Shown here one piece after another: positions 26,590-35,167 of a stretch of DNA of 64,000 bases; positions within the stretch are counted from its first letter, which is position 1, and each line of letters begins with the position of its first letter. This stretch comes from Haloplanus vescus. GTDB lineage: Archaea; Halobacteriota; Halobacteria; Halobacteriales; Haloferacaceae. The notes under the pieces are model-generated. The model searched no databases. It had not been told where the DNA came from and saw only the letters and a program-made list of their open reading frames with translations. A program made the position numbers and the translations under genes. The stretch is taken from positions 1 to 64,000 of the forward strand of contig NZ_FNQT01000007.1 of the NCBI RefSeq assembly GCF_900107665.1. The letters are read 5' to 3'.

Positions 26590-27491
26590 TAGTCGATGAC
26601 GTTGTCGGCGGTCTCTTTGTCAAAGAGTGCGCGGCCACGGGGCCCGACTGCCGTCCAGTCGATATCGATATCAAGGCGGTCTTCCATCTGCTCGGCGGTC
26701 ATGTGAACGTCCCGGAGTGCTTCCTTGTATCGACCTATGTCTCGGAACTCCGGTGGCGCGTCGTACTGGGCTTTCGTAAGCGACAGCGCGTACGCGAACG
26801 GCGCGAGAATGAGGTGCGCAAGGCCACGGTGGCGCTCCAGCTGGCCGCCCTCATTGAGTGTCTCATCGAGCGCCCACTGCATATACGGAACGAAGTCAAG
26901 GCCACTCTGAAACTGGACTACGATCGTCTCGACCCCGACGCGGAACTTCTCCTTGAGAGAGCGATCGTAGCCGATAGAATGTCGGACCGGAATGTGGCTG
27001 AGACTAAGAAGTGCTTCTCTGGCAATAAGCCGCCTATAGAAGTCTCTGTCCTCGCCGTAGCCGAGGCTTCGGTACGGCACGTCCAGCACGAGTTCCCGGG
27101 GTGCCATATAAATGCCATCTCCTAGTAATAAGAAATCTGACTCCCGCCCTGCCTCAATTTGGTGGTAGAAATCGACAAATTCCGGGATGCAGTGCGTGAA
27201 TTGGTCGTCTGTGTCGATGGCTGCGAGAACGTAGTCGCCCTCCGCCACCTGGAAGGAGTGATTCCGGGCTTCGCCAAGATTGTCGTTGCCCGCGTCGTAT
27301 ACTGTGCGGAGACTGCCGTACGCGGCTTCGAGGCGTTCGAGAATATCGACACTCCCGTCGGTGGAGCCGTCGTCGATTACGACGACCTCGAAACGTCCAT
27401 CCAGTTGTTCAAGAATACTCGTGAGGGACACTGCAAGCGTCTCGGCCATATTGTAGTTGCTCACAGCGATCGTGTATTGCGGCTCCGACAT
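26589..27491 (-). CDS. GT2-family glycosyltransferase
   Basis: A 300-residue GT-A transferase with the GT2 landmarks YTIAVSNYNMAETL, VVVIDDGSTDGS, 'NLGEARN' and the DxD-type AAIDTDDQF near residue 100. The C-terminal half is family-specific and unrecognised, with no membrane helices. It uses a nucleotide-sugar donor. The ATG at 27491 (MSEPQYTIAVSN) is preferred to a TTG four codons upstream. Confidence 0.9.
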   Translation of the reverse strand: MSEPQYTIAVSNYNMAETLAVSLTSILEQLDGRFEVVVIDDGSTDGSVDILERLEAAYGSLRTVYDAGNDNLGEARNHSFQVAEGDYVLAAIDTDDQFTHCIPEFVDFYHQIEAGRESDFLLLGDGIYMAPRELVLDVPYRSLGYGEDRDFYRRLIAREALLSLSHIPVRHSIGYDRSLKEKFRVGVETIVVQFQSGLDFVPYMQWALDETLNEGGQLERHRGLAHLILAPFAYALSLTKAQYDAPPEFRDIGRYKEALRDVHMTAEQMEDRLDIDIDWTAVGPRGRALFDKETADNVID

Positions 27492-27766
27492 GAATTGGTT
27501 CAAGAGGGGGAGTCGTAATCGGTGTTACGTTCTCACCACTTCAGGTGGTCAAGTCTCGAACTGTTCTGTTACTTGTTGGTCTCTGTGTCTACTACTGTCT
27601 CCAGGATGCTTCTTCCTTGGATGTGGCGGTACAAATCGACTCGTCTTCTTGATTATGAGACTGTCATAAAACCGGGTAGTAAAGCTCTCAAGAATAGAAT
27701 AGCTGCTATAGGAACACTCAAAGCTAATCGACGAATAGCTCCTGGTGTTCAACGGTGAAACCCCGA

Positions 27767-28369
27767 CTTACTGTTGTTGGCATCTTCCAACTGACGTGTG
27801 TTCACGGACATCGTTGAGTGTATCCTTGTACCTCTCCGACGTTATTCCAAGTAATTCCTATCTCAGGGTTGCTCGTCTAAGTAATGTAGTTAGTTCATCT
27901 CACCTTCGGACTTGACAGGACTGGCCGGGTGGTTGACGCAGATCATCTAGGTTATTCCCTTCTACCGTGATCTCCCCTAGAATGTTATTTATTCTATGTA
28001 TCTCGATAATATCGTGGAAGGGGGACAGTGCTCCTTGTCCAACCCATGGGTTCGCCGTGACGCAGACAGTATCGCCAAGTTTTCGGTTGGCGAAGTTGGC
28101 AGCAATCCAGTCTAGTGAGGAATTCCATGAGAGCGTACTGTCTCGTACGCATCGAAACATTCGGTGTCGGCGACGGCCTTGAACATGTCCGCCCGGCAGG
28201 CGTCGAGTATCAGGAGGTTGTCCCAATCCTGGTCAATCACGTCTACTCCGTCACGGCCGTGGAGTGCCGCGAGCACGGGGCTGACCAATCGCCCTTGGAA
28301 ACGCTCTCGCCACCAGTATCTACCGTTATAATGTTTCACTATTTCTAAAAGTGCGTATGAGGAATTCAT
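27767..28369 (-). pseudogene. broken alkaline-phosphatase-superfamily (sulfatase-like) gene
   Basis: The ATG overlaps the upstream gene's stop (ATGA), so a real coupled gene once began here. The first 70 residues read ...DNLLILDACRADMFKAV, matching the intact paralogue upstream (VLLILDACRWDVF). The frame then shifts near 28135: the next frame continues 'SLDWIAANFANRKLGDTV.VTANP'. After more decay a third stretch 'ITSERYKDTLNDVREHTS' is readable at about 27785-27845. The metal-binding SDHGE region and C-terminus are gone. The left boundary is approximate. Confidence 0.75.
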
Positions 28370-29292
28370 AGGTATCCGAGATCTCGGAGTTTTTTCTCCC
28401 TGGTAGCTCCGATCTCAGTATCTGATCTGAGATCATCTATATTATATTCTCCCGTGTCTCGTCCCGATGTAATCGCCCATGGTACTTTTCGTAGAACCGG
28501 TATCGGAACTCGACTCGGATGTTCATAAATTCCGAATTCTCCGAACGCTTCACCATGGTCTGATGTTATCGCTACTTGATCAGCAGTAATTGCCTGTAGT
28601 AATGTTCTGTGTATGTGATCGATTATATATTCTAAATTATCTGAATACGCAGCAATATGGTCTGATTTAGATATCTCTCCTCTGTTTTGTAAATCAAACG
28701 CATTTTCTGCTTTTTCATTGTTTATCACCGTCCTCGGATTGAATCCGCCCTCTATTGGATTAGTCACGTACGGCCAGTGTGGCTGCATATAGTGGACGAT
28801 CATGCGCTCGTAGTCCCCGGTTCGCCAGTGTTTGACCGCTTGGTTCGTCAACGGCTCTGGAGGGATTGTGCCGAGATCGTCGTCCCAGACGTAGCGCCAC
28901 ACCTCATCGAGGAGTGCAAGTTGATTCTCGGTCACATGGTCCTCCGAGTACGGATTGCCGGTGACGTACGCAGTGGACGCCAGCTTGTCCTTGTATTCGG
29001 TAGTGAACGTCTTATCCATCCACTCCGGAGACGCACTTCCGACGGAGGTAATCGGTTCGACAGTTTCCAACCAATCCGCATCGCCGTAGTTCTCCGAGAA
29101 GACGTCCCATCGACAGGCATCGAGTATGAGGAGCACGTCCCATTCCCGTTCCCAGATTGAATCTCCCGCCGGACCGGGTACGCGCCGTAGCGCCCCTGTC
29201 AGTAGTTCCTGTCCGGACCGTTTGGCCGCGAATCGGGGTGATTGATCACGGAACCGTGACGCGGTCTCCGCGGCCCAGTCGCTGAAACCCAT
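28366..29292 (-). CDS. alkaline-phosphatase-superfamily hydrolase, sulfatase-like
   Basis: A 308-residue protein of the haloarchaeal 'LILDACRxD' branch. The N-terminal metal ligand is in VLLILDACRWDVF. The likely nucleophile region is TSVGSASPEWMD. The second metal site is AITSDHGEAFGEFGIYEHP. It could hydrolyse or transfer sulfate, phosphate or phospho-alcohol groups on a glycan. No signal peptide or membrane anchor is visible, so it probably acts inside the cell. It is the third gene of a same-strand run of four AlkP-family genes. The C-terminus is EKKLRDLGYL, a tail seen in its neighbours too. Lower GC in its first third on the plus-strand side suggests transferred DNA. Confidence 0.8.
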   Translation of the reverse strand: MGFSDWAAETASRFRDQSPRFAAKRSGQELLTGALRRVPGPAGDSIWEREWDVLLILDACRWDVFSENYGDADWLETVEPITSVGSASPEWMDKTFTTEYKDKLASTAYVTGNPYSEDHVTENQLALLDEVWRYVWDDDLGTIPPEPLTNQAVKHWRTGDYERMIVHYMQPHWPYVTNPIEGGFNPRTVINNEKAENAFDLQNRGEISKSDHIAAYSDNLEYIIDHIHRTLLQAITADQVAITSDHGEAFGEFGIYEHPSRVPIPVLRKVPWAITSGRDTGEYNIDDLRSDTEIGATREKKLRDLGYL

Positions 29293-29323
29293 AAGACCCG
29301 TTCAACGCATCCACACTTATGCT

Positions 29324-30664
29324 TCACTCAAGATATCCGAGGTCAGCAAGACGGTCCTCAACTGCCTGATCTGTGTCCGTCGGAACTGTACTGTGGTCCT
29401 CCTCGCGGAGTCGGTCTGGAATCTCCTTTCGGAACGCTCGCACACGGTCGCCGTAGCGGTCAACCACGTTCGACATCTCGTCCGGGTCCGCGTCAAGGTC
29501 GTATAGCTCCCGTTCCTCGCCTGCTTCGATGTACTTCCATCCCTCCCAGCGCCCAGCGACTACTGGCTCCGTATCGCTGAACGACCCAGTCGCAACGACA
29601 CGACGAGAGCTCCCTTCTCCAAGGGGCTGCCCGAGGAATTCTGCCGGAGGCTCAACATTATGAGCCTCACAGATTGTCGGTGATATGTCGAGGAGTTCGC
29701 GCTGGTCTGCTACACTCTCACCGGTCGTCTCCGGTCCACGTACGAGGAGCGGGACGTGAATCAGCTCGTCGTACGGACGATTTCGGTGGAAGTAGTAGCC
29801 GTGCTCGCCGAACTCTTCACCATGATCAGCCGTGAATATAACCTGTGACTCCTCCCATCTGTCCTGTTCTCGAAGTCCATCTGTGAGCCGTCGTATCTGC
29901 TCGGATGTGTAGCGAAGTTCCGAGTCGTAGAGGTCTCGGAGGAGTTCGCGGTCTGACTCGGACAGAGACTTGGGGCTGACACCCGTCCGTGACATCAGGT
30001 CGTGTATCTCGTCGCTGGATAGGTCCTTGTCGCTGTATGCCGGATCGTCGATGTGCATACAGAATGGGCGGTGTGGATCCATGTAATGCACCCACAAGAA
30101 CAGATCACCGTCTACCTCGGCGGCCATCTCCAGCGCCCGATCAGTCGTCCGCTCACCGGTCTCGTACGCTGTCGACTCGTGAATTAGTCGCGATGGGAAG
30201 ATAGTCCGCTGGATTCGCTCGGCGAAATCGCGCACGCCCAGACGCTCGACTGCTGGTCGAACTGTATCCATCGTCCGACGGAATACGCGGTGGGATATCG
30301 AGCGGACTGCCTCCTCCTCGTCACTCCCCGTGACGTCGAAGTCCTCGAAGTGGTCGAACCCCGACGGACGGCCGACGCGTGTAGCGAAGTACGTATTGGA
30401 GTGGACACCGACGGTCGTCACTCCGTCGGGTAGGGCGTCTGCGACAGTCGGCCCTTCCATCGCCGGACGGTCACCGAGGTAGCGGGACGTGAGCATCGAG
30501 GGGAGCGAGATACCGGTATGGGTGCCGTTCGAGAAAGCTTGCTCGTAGCGGTTCGCATCCTCTGCCAGCAGATCATCGAGGATCGGCATCGTCTCGCGGT
30601 GGTAGCCATACTGGCCGAGGTGGTCCGCACGTAGTGCGTCAACCGTGATGAGTATCGTATCCAT
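29324..30664 (-). CDS. sulfatase-family (AlkP superfamily) hydrolase
   Basis: A 446-residue sulfatase-type protein. It has MDTILITVDALRADHLGQYGY (first metal ligands), SLPSMLTSRY at the nucleophile position (serine type, S-x-P-S), FLWVHYMDPHRPF, and TADHGEEFGEHGYYFHRN with the second set of metal ligands. It is complete and all expected ligands are present. Start ATG 30664; a GTG four codons upstream would overlap the previous stop. No export signal, so it is probably cytoplasmic and works on nucleotide- or lipid-linked glycan precursors. C-terminal tail DRLADLGYLE. Confidence 0.87.
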   Translation of the reverse strand: MDTILITVDALRADHLGQYGYHRETMPILDDLLAEDANRYEQAFSNGTHTGISLPSMLTSRYLGDRPAMEGPTVADALPDGVTTVGVHSNTYFATRVGRPSGFDHFEDFDVTGSDEEEAVRSISHRVFRRTMDTVRPAVERLGVRDFAERIQRTIFPSRLIHESTAYETGERTTDRALEMAAEVDGDLFLWVHYMDPHRPFCMHIDDPAYSDKDLSSDEIHDLMSRTGVSPKSLSESDRELLRDLYDSELRYTSEQIRRLTDGLREQDRWEESQVIFTADHGEEFGEHGYYFHRNRPYDELIHVPLLVRGPETTGESVADQRELLDISPTICEAHNVEPPAEFLGQPLGEGSSRRVVATGSFSDTEPVVAGRWEGWKYIEAGEERELYDLDADPDEMSNVVDRYGDRVRAFRKEIPDRLREEDHSTVPTDTDQAVEDRLADLGYLE

Positions 30665-30672
30665 GTCAGCTC

Positions 30673-32049
30673 TCACTCCGTGTATCCCAGCGCACTGAGC
30701 GTCTGTTCCACGGACTCGGTAACCTCTGACTCGGCTGCTTGCGTGACGTTTGCTGGTGATAACGCATCAATCTCGCTCTCGATGGCCGGTGGGATTTCCG
30801 CGTCCAGACAGTAGGCGTCTCGCGGGGTGGGGACGTGTACGGACCACGATTCACTGCCGTTCTGGACGTACTTCCGGACACCGTGTGACTCGTGTGACCC
30901 GTACGCTGCGTCGATTGGATCGCCGTCCTCGAATCCGCCCGCGAAGACGGTTCGGTCGGTGACGAACGAAGGGCCATCGACATCACCGGTCGTTGCTCGC
31001 TCGATGGCGACAGGAGTATCTACGATACCGACTGGCTCGGACACAGTCCGTCCTTTAGATTGTCCTGGCTCTTTCACGACGAGGGGAACGTGTAGGAGTG
31101 GTTCGTCCACGGCGTCGCCGTGACCGATAGAGGGATGGTCGTCGATGGGACTCCGCTCGCCGAACCCCTCGCCGTGGTCTGCGGTAACGACGACGTAGGT
31201 GTTCGATAACTCTCTGTCTTCTTTGAGCGCCGTAAGTATCTGCTCGACGACGGCGTCGGCCTGCCGAATCGTCCCGTCGTAGCGGTCTTCGAGGAGTGCG
31301 AACTTCCACCGTTCGTCGTCGCCGATATTCTCCATATCGGTGCGATTTTGCGCATTCTTCCCGTCAGATGTCGCCCATCTGTCGTACTCCTCACCCGGAC
31401 GGAATGGAACGTGCGTATCCATGAGATTGATACATGCTGCCCACGGACCTTTGCGATCGGTGCGCCACTGCGCAAACCGTTCGGCATACGTGAAACCACG
31501 CGAGAATACGGTGCCTTCAGGTGCGAGCCGGGGGTACCGCCACTTCAGCATCCACGAGACGCCGTTGGCGAGAGATTTGATTGGAGCGTCACTCCGGAGC
31601 GCACGGGTGAGGAATTCTACCTTGTCCAGCGACTCCTCCTCGACGAACGCCGAAGGGGACTCACCGTCCTCGTACAGATCCCTGTCGTTGAAGACGGTCT
31701 CGAAACCAGAGGAGAGCCCTGTATCGAGGTCCGTCAGATAGGGGTTGTCCGTGAACAGCCCGGTGTCGTAGCCATTGTCAGCGAGACGGGCGAACACGTT
31801 CGCTTCGCGCTCGAGTTTGTTCTCAAGGTCGTTGATCCCGTGTTCTTGGGGAAGATAGCCGGAGAAGATGCTGGCGTGGCTCGGGAGACTGCGGCCAGCA
31901 GGCGCGCGGGCCTGCGTGTACGTCGTGGCCGACGACGCGAACTCCTCTAGAAATGGGGTCGTCTCGCGGTGGTAGCCGTGGAGACTCGTGTTTCGGGCCC
32001 GAGCGCTATCCAAGATGAGAAGAAGAACGTTTGGTGGTGTGTCGATCAT
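30673..32049 (-). CDS. sulfatase-family (AlkP superfamily) hydrolase
   Basis: A 458-residue protein, the first gene of the AlkP-family run. It has NVLLLILDSARARNTSLHGY; the usual RAD aspartate is replaced, as RARN. It also has SLPSHASIFSGY at the serine-type nucleophile site, 'INLMDTHVPF' and VVTADHGEGFGERSP. The sequence ends TLSALGYTE. The family can act as sulfatase, phosphatase or phosphoethanolamine/phosphoglycerol transferase; the altered first motif leaves the activity open. Upstream are an AT-rich gap and the membrane-protein gene. Confidence 0.85.
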   Translation of the reverse strand: MIDTPPNVLLLILDSARARNTSLHGYHRETTPFLEEFASSATTYTQARAPAGRSLPSHASIFSGYLPQEHGINDLENKLEREANVFARLADNGYDTGLFTDNPYLTDLDTGLSSGFETVFNDRDLYEDGESPSAFVEEESLDKVEFLTRALRSDAPIKSLANGVSWMLKWRYPRLAPEGTVFSRGFTYAERFAQWRTDRKGPWAACINLMDTHVPFRPGEEYDRWATSDGKNAQNRTDMENIGDDERWKFALLEDRYDGTIRQADAVVEQILTALKEDRELSNTYVVVTADHGEGFGERSPIDDHPSIGHGDAVDEPLLHVPLVVKEPGQSKGRTVSEPVGIVDTPVAIERATTGDVDGPSFVTDRTVFAGGFEDGDPIDAAYGSHESHGVRKYVQNGSESWSVHVPTPRDAYCLDAEIPPAIESEIDALSPANVTQAAESEVTESVEQTLSALGYTE

Positions 32050-32164
32050 TTGGATTCTACTACTCTCGACCAGACAAAAATGCTTGTTTTAGATGGAGTC
32101 ATCGTAGCTACCGTGTGGTGTGATTGTAGCCGGCAGAGACAAACCCATTTAGTTATTAATAGTT

Positions 32165-32560
32165 CTATACTCTTGAATTAATCGCACGGAACTCAGGACA
32201 AACAACGCGAGAGCCCAATAACGCCGGCTGGAGTGCCGGAATAATCTTGAACAAAAGAGCTAAGTCCGTTGCGTGCGCGAGGTAAAGAAGCCCTCGCATT
32301 GCGAAGTAGTGAATATGCACGCTCAATGCCGCCAAGATCGGTACTACGAGTTTTCCATCTTCGCGTAGAGCCTCTTCGTTAAACACAACAAGGAGTGCGG
32401 GGACAAGCGTCAGCAGTGAGTATTTTTTCACGCCGGGTGCAAAGAGCGCAAGCGTTGCGATACCCAACACGAATAGATACTTATCGACTCGATCAGACGG
32501 TATTTTGGCAACGGCGGCGGCGAAGACTGCGACCGTAGCTACACCCACGACCCGAATCAC
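32165..32560 (-). CDS. hypothetical membrane protein, 131 residues
   Basis: About four hydrophobic segments (residues 3-20, 28-45, 48-65, 72-112) with a conserved-looking tail ILGSRVVCPEF-like (LGSRVVCPEFRAINSRV). It could be a fragment of a larger membrane enzyme or an independent small protein. It is divergent from the frameshifted two-TM gene, 86 bases between starts. The region is AT-rich compared with the rest of the window. I do not recognise the family. Confidence 0.55.
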   Translation of the reverse strand: MIRVVGVATVAVFAAAVAKIPSDRVDKYLFVLGIATLALFAPGVKKYSLLTLVPALLVVFNEEALREDGKLVVPILAALSVHIHYFAMRGLLYLAHATDLALLFKIIPALQPALLGSRVVCPEFRAINSRV

Positions 32561-32646
32561 ATCTGAGAATCCTCGGACGACGAATAGTGGCCGGGGCAGG
32601 CTACATAGGTTACCAAACGTCTTGTTGGCTGTCGAAATTCACGCGG

Positions 32647-33010
32647 ATGGACGAACCGGATCCTACAGAGTGGGCCCGCTTGTGGAGGCGAATCTTTGAT
32701 CGTCTGTTCCTACCGTTCGGTAAGAAGGCTGTGAGCCGCCATCGCCCCGCTAAATGGAATCAAATGCTATTTCAGTTAGGGATTAGTGACGCAGTAGTAT
32801 TGGGCGCTATCGGTGCCTATACGCTCTATTCAGGCACCGTCATCGGAGCCATGCTCGTCTCATACTACTCGATGGGGGTCTGCTCCAGATCTGTCGCATC
32901 TCATTCAGCCAGGGGCGGCTTTCATCCTGCTACTGGCTATTGCTGTTATTTTCTACGCCTCGGACAGAGCCGTCGAACAGTATGATCCGGCACCTAAACA
33001 GCGGTATTAG
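32647..33010 (+). pseudogene. two-helix membrane protein gene with a one-base frameshift
   Basis: ATG 32647 begins MDEPDPTEWARLWRRIFDRL and runs through a first hydrophobic helix to SYYSMG. At a run of five G (32874-32878) the coding potential moves by one base into SAPDLSHLIQPGAAFILLLAIAVIFYASDRAVEQY and stops at 33010. Removing one G restores one 120-residue reading frame with two transmembrane helices. It could be a true mutation or a sequencing error. No family is recognised. Confidence 0.6.
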
Positions 33011-33142
33011 AATTGCTATCCGTTTAATTCGACAAGAACGGGGTTGCCGCTATACTATAAGTTCTAATAGACAAACGCTGATTCCGTCGAATTATATGTT
33101 CTCAAGGGCTGAAGACAGGTATTAGGAGTAGATGGGCGCGAT

Positions 33143-33298
33143 GCTGTCAGCGGCTAGTGTAGAGGTCCGAGATCACTAACCAACCCGTAACAAGACCTAC
33201 TAACGGGAGAGCTGGCAATCTTCGCGGACTGTCGATCGCCGGTTAGCTGAGCCGATCTCTAAGTAGAGATGGGTTACCTGGCTTACGAGGCTGACAGC
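33143..33298. repeat. 9-bp inverted repeat pair, possible remnant element
   Basis: GCTGTCAGC (33143-33151) is matched by GCTGACAGC (33290-33298), enclosing about 138 bases without coding potential. The size and layout could be a small MITE-like element. No flanking target duplication is evident and 9 bp can arise by chance, so confidence is low. Confidence 0.25.
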
Positions 33299-33403
33299 AG
33301 TCGCGCTTCGACTTGGTCCCAGTGCCGTAACCTCACCCACGAAACTGTAGACCGTCCCTTAATTCTCGAACATGTCAACCTCTACCTGAGATATTAGTAA
33401 GGG

Positions 33404-33490
33404 TCAGGGCTCCTCGGTAGAGTCGTCGGATTCCGGTGCGACAGCCATCCAGCAGACCAGCTTTACCTCCTCTTCTGCTTCGAGCTGCAT
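33404..33490 (-). pseudogene. 28-residue coding-looking remnant
   Basis: The minus-strand frame MQLEAEEEVKLVCWMAVAP then an acidic tail ending DSTEEP has strong haloarchaeal codon and residue character, and seven further sense codons lie upstream before a stop. It may be the 3' end of a lost gene or a very small protein. Too short to assign. Confidence 0.25.
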
Positions 33491-33576
33491 CCGCCGCGTG
33501 GAGGCGTACCGTCTAGATCACTGGTCAGAACGAGGGCAGGTCGGAAACCTGACTGGGGGGCTTCGGTGGGGCCGAA

Positions 33577-34221
33577 TCACCGACCGAGCAGTGAGAGCGC
33601 GTCGTTGAGTTTCGTCGCGACGTGGCCGGAGAGGTATCCATCCCTACCCGCGGCCGTGGACTTTCCCGACCGGATCGCTTCGAGAAGCGGCCCTTCACAC
33701 CGAGTTACTGCACGGCCGACCTCCATCGGAAAGTGTGCGTCGCTTCCACCAGTTACGGGCAGGTCGTGTTCGTCGGCGAATACTTCCGCACGGGTGTTGA
33801 ATCTGGTGAGCAGGCACCGTGAGTTCTTGACCTCGACACCGTCCACAGCGTCGGCAATCGCTTCCAAGTCTGCCTGGTACGTCTGTCGGAAAGAGTCGAA
33901 CGGGTGTGCGAGCACTGCCACACCGCTATGGTCGTGCACGAACTGAATAGCATCCAGTGTCTCGGTTCCCACCGGAGGTGTCTCGTCGATTCCTAGGGCC
34001 AGCAGATGGCCCTGTGAAGTTGTGAGTTCGGCACCGACAATGATCTCTAACTCCGGTGGCGCGAGTGTGGCGACATCGACACCGCCCTGCACCGAATCGT
34101 GGTCAGTGACTGCGATACCGTCCAGCCCGGCTGCTACCGCACGGTCGATGATGTCCTCGGGCTCGTTCCGAGAGCACGGGGAGACTCGGGTGTGTACGTG
34201 TATGTCGTATGTTCGCGTCAT
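33577..34221 (-). CDS. PHP-domain phosphoesterase coupled to the UbiA gene
   Basis: A 214-residue single-domain PHP protein with the complete metal-binding set: DIHVHTRVSPCS (HxH), VTDHDSV (DHD), GAELTTSQGH (E and H), AVLAHPFDSF (HP) and GGSDAHF (DxH). PHP enzymes hydrolyse phosphomonoesters or nucleic acids. The start (ATG 34221) overlaps the UbiA-family gene's stop by ATGA, so both are translated from one message. That suggests a phosphorylated prenyl-linked product as substrate, though this is inference. A paralogue lies at 39419-40057. Confidence 0.88.
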   Translation of the reverse strand: MTRTYDIHVHTRVSPCSRNEPEDIIDRAVAAGLDGIAVTDHDSVQGGVDVATLAPPELEIIVGAELTTSQGHLLALGIDETPPVGTETLDAIQFVHDHSGVAVLAHPFDSFRQTYQADLEAIADAVDGVEVKNSRCLLTRFNTRAEVFADEHDLPVTGGSDAHFPMEVGRAVTRCEGPLLEAIRSGKSTAAGRDGYLSGHVATKLNDALSLLGR

Positions 34222-35132
34222 CCGAGCACCCCGACGAACAACTGTCTCAAGTATATCGCTATGAGGATCGCAGCCACCCACAGCGCGAGGTTCACGATGA
34301 ACGAACGATCGAACAGTATCATACGCTCTACGGTCCGCGCCTCATCGTCAAGATAGATCAGGTGATAGAATCGGAAGGTCGCGAAGTACGCGAACGGGAG
34401 GGTCAGCATCATTAACTGATTACCGCCGTTGAACGTGTACAGCGAGTAGGCCATCAGAAGGGTAGAGATAACTACCACGAGGAGCCGGTCGATGACCTGT
34501 ATATCGTAACGCTCCAGACTGGTGCGCGTGTCGTCGGACTCAGGGTGTTTCAGTTCTTGATACCGCTTTCCAAGTCCGAGCAGCAGCGCCGCCAGCAGTG
34601 TGCAGACGATGAGCCACGGACTCGGTAGGCCGACGTCCGTCTGAATCGCATAGACTCCCGCGAGTGCCCTGAGAACGAATCCGATTGCGATAATCAGGAT
34701 ATCCACGAACAGGACATCTTTCAGGCCCAAGTTGTAGAAGACGTTGTTTAAGACGTAAGCTAACAGGATAGCGAGTACGAGGACATCCACGTAGTATCCC
34801 AGCCAAAGGCCCACAACTCCGACAAAGCCACCGAAGATGGTAGCCGTCGGAATCGAGACCGTACCACTAGCGATAGGCCGGTTGCGTTTCTCGGGATGCT
34901 TACGATCCTGTTCCACGTCGCTGATATCGTTGAACACGTACACGGCTCCCGCGACCATTGAGAAGGCGCTGACGGTTAGGAGGGACTGGACGACAGCACT
35001 GACATCGAATAGGCGCCCAGAGAACGTAACACCCAACAGCACCATACTCTGTTTGTACCACTGCCACGGCCGCATCTCCCAGAGAAGTCCCTTAGCCTGC
35101 GACGCAATGCCCCCCGTTTCACTCTGATACAT
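34218..35132 (-). CDS. UbiA-family prenyltransferase, decaprenyl-phosphate phosphoribosyltransferase type
   Basis: A 304-residue membrane protein with about nine helices. The first Asp-rich motif reads NDISDVEQDRKHPEKRNRP, the form typical of decaprenylphosphoryl-5-phosphoribose (DPPR) synthases, which join phosphoribosyl pyrophosphate to a polyprenyl phosphate. The second motif region is YNLGLKDVLFVDILIIA, and the start MYQSETGGIASQAKGLLWEMRPWQW contains the family's RPxQW. The ATG at 35132 is chosen; upstream sequence belongs to the divergent gene. The start lies only 35 bases from that gene. A different prenyl or aromatic acceptor cannot be excluded. Confidence 0.82.
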   Translation of the reverse strand: MYQSETGGIASQAKGLLWEMRPWQWYKQSMVLLGVTFSGRLFDVSAVVQSLLTVSAFSMVAGAVYVFNDISDVEQDRKHPEKRNRPIASGTVSIPTATIFGGFVGVVGLWLGYYVDVLVLAILLAYVLNNVFYNLGLKDVLFVDILIIAIGFVLRALAGVYAIQTDVGLPSPWLIVCTLLAALLLGLGKRYQELKHPESDDTRTSLERYDIQVIDRLLVVVISTLLMAYSLYTFNGGNQLMMLTLPFAYFATFRFYHLIYLDDEARTVERMILFDRSFIVNLALWVAAILIAIYLRQLFVGVLG

Positions 35133-35167
35133 CAGTATTAAGTTGGGGAACTGCCTCCGCACACATA
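35133..35167. promoter_or_regulatory. 35-base divergent promoter region
   Basis: The ATG of the UbiA-family gene (minus) and of the GT-C gene (plus) are separated by 35 bases. 'tattaag' (35136-35142) sits 26-32 bases upstream of the plus-strand ATG. 'attatgtg' read on the minus strand (35161-35168) sits about 29-36 bases upstream of the minus-strand ATG. Two leaderless promoters would overlap, so the two transcripts probably compete or are co-regulated. Confidence 0.5.

Larger units (their letters stand above)
33011..33576. other. non-coding, degraded stretch within the glycan island
   Basis: No intact gene is visible in about 570 bases. It contains a pair of 9-bp inverted repeats, a small palindrome ATCTCTAAGTAGAGAT (33255-33270), and a short minus-strand coding-looking tail listed separately. 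Composition is lower in GC than the flanks. It is probably what remains of deleted genes or a lost mobile element. Confidence 0.5.

Noticed and set aside
27492-27766. plus-strand ORF of 78 residues in the AT-rich gap after the GT2 gene
   Set aside because: No recognisable fold, start context or conserved feature. The gap is better explained as decayed sequence beside the AlkP pseudogene.
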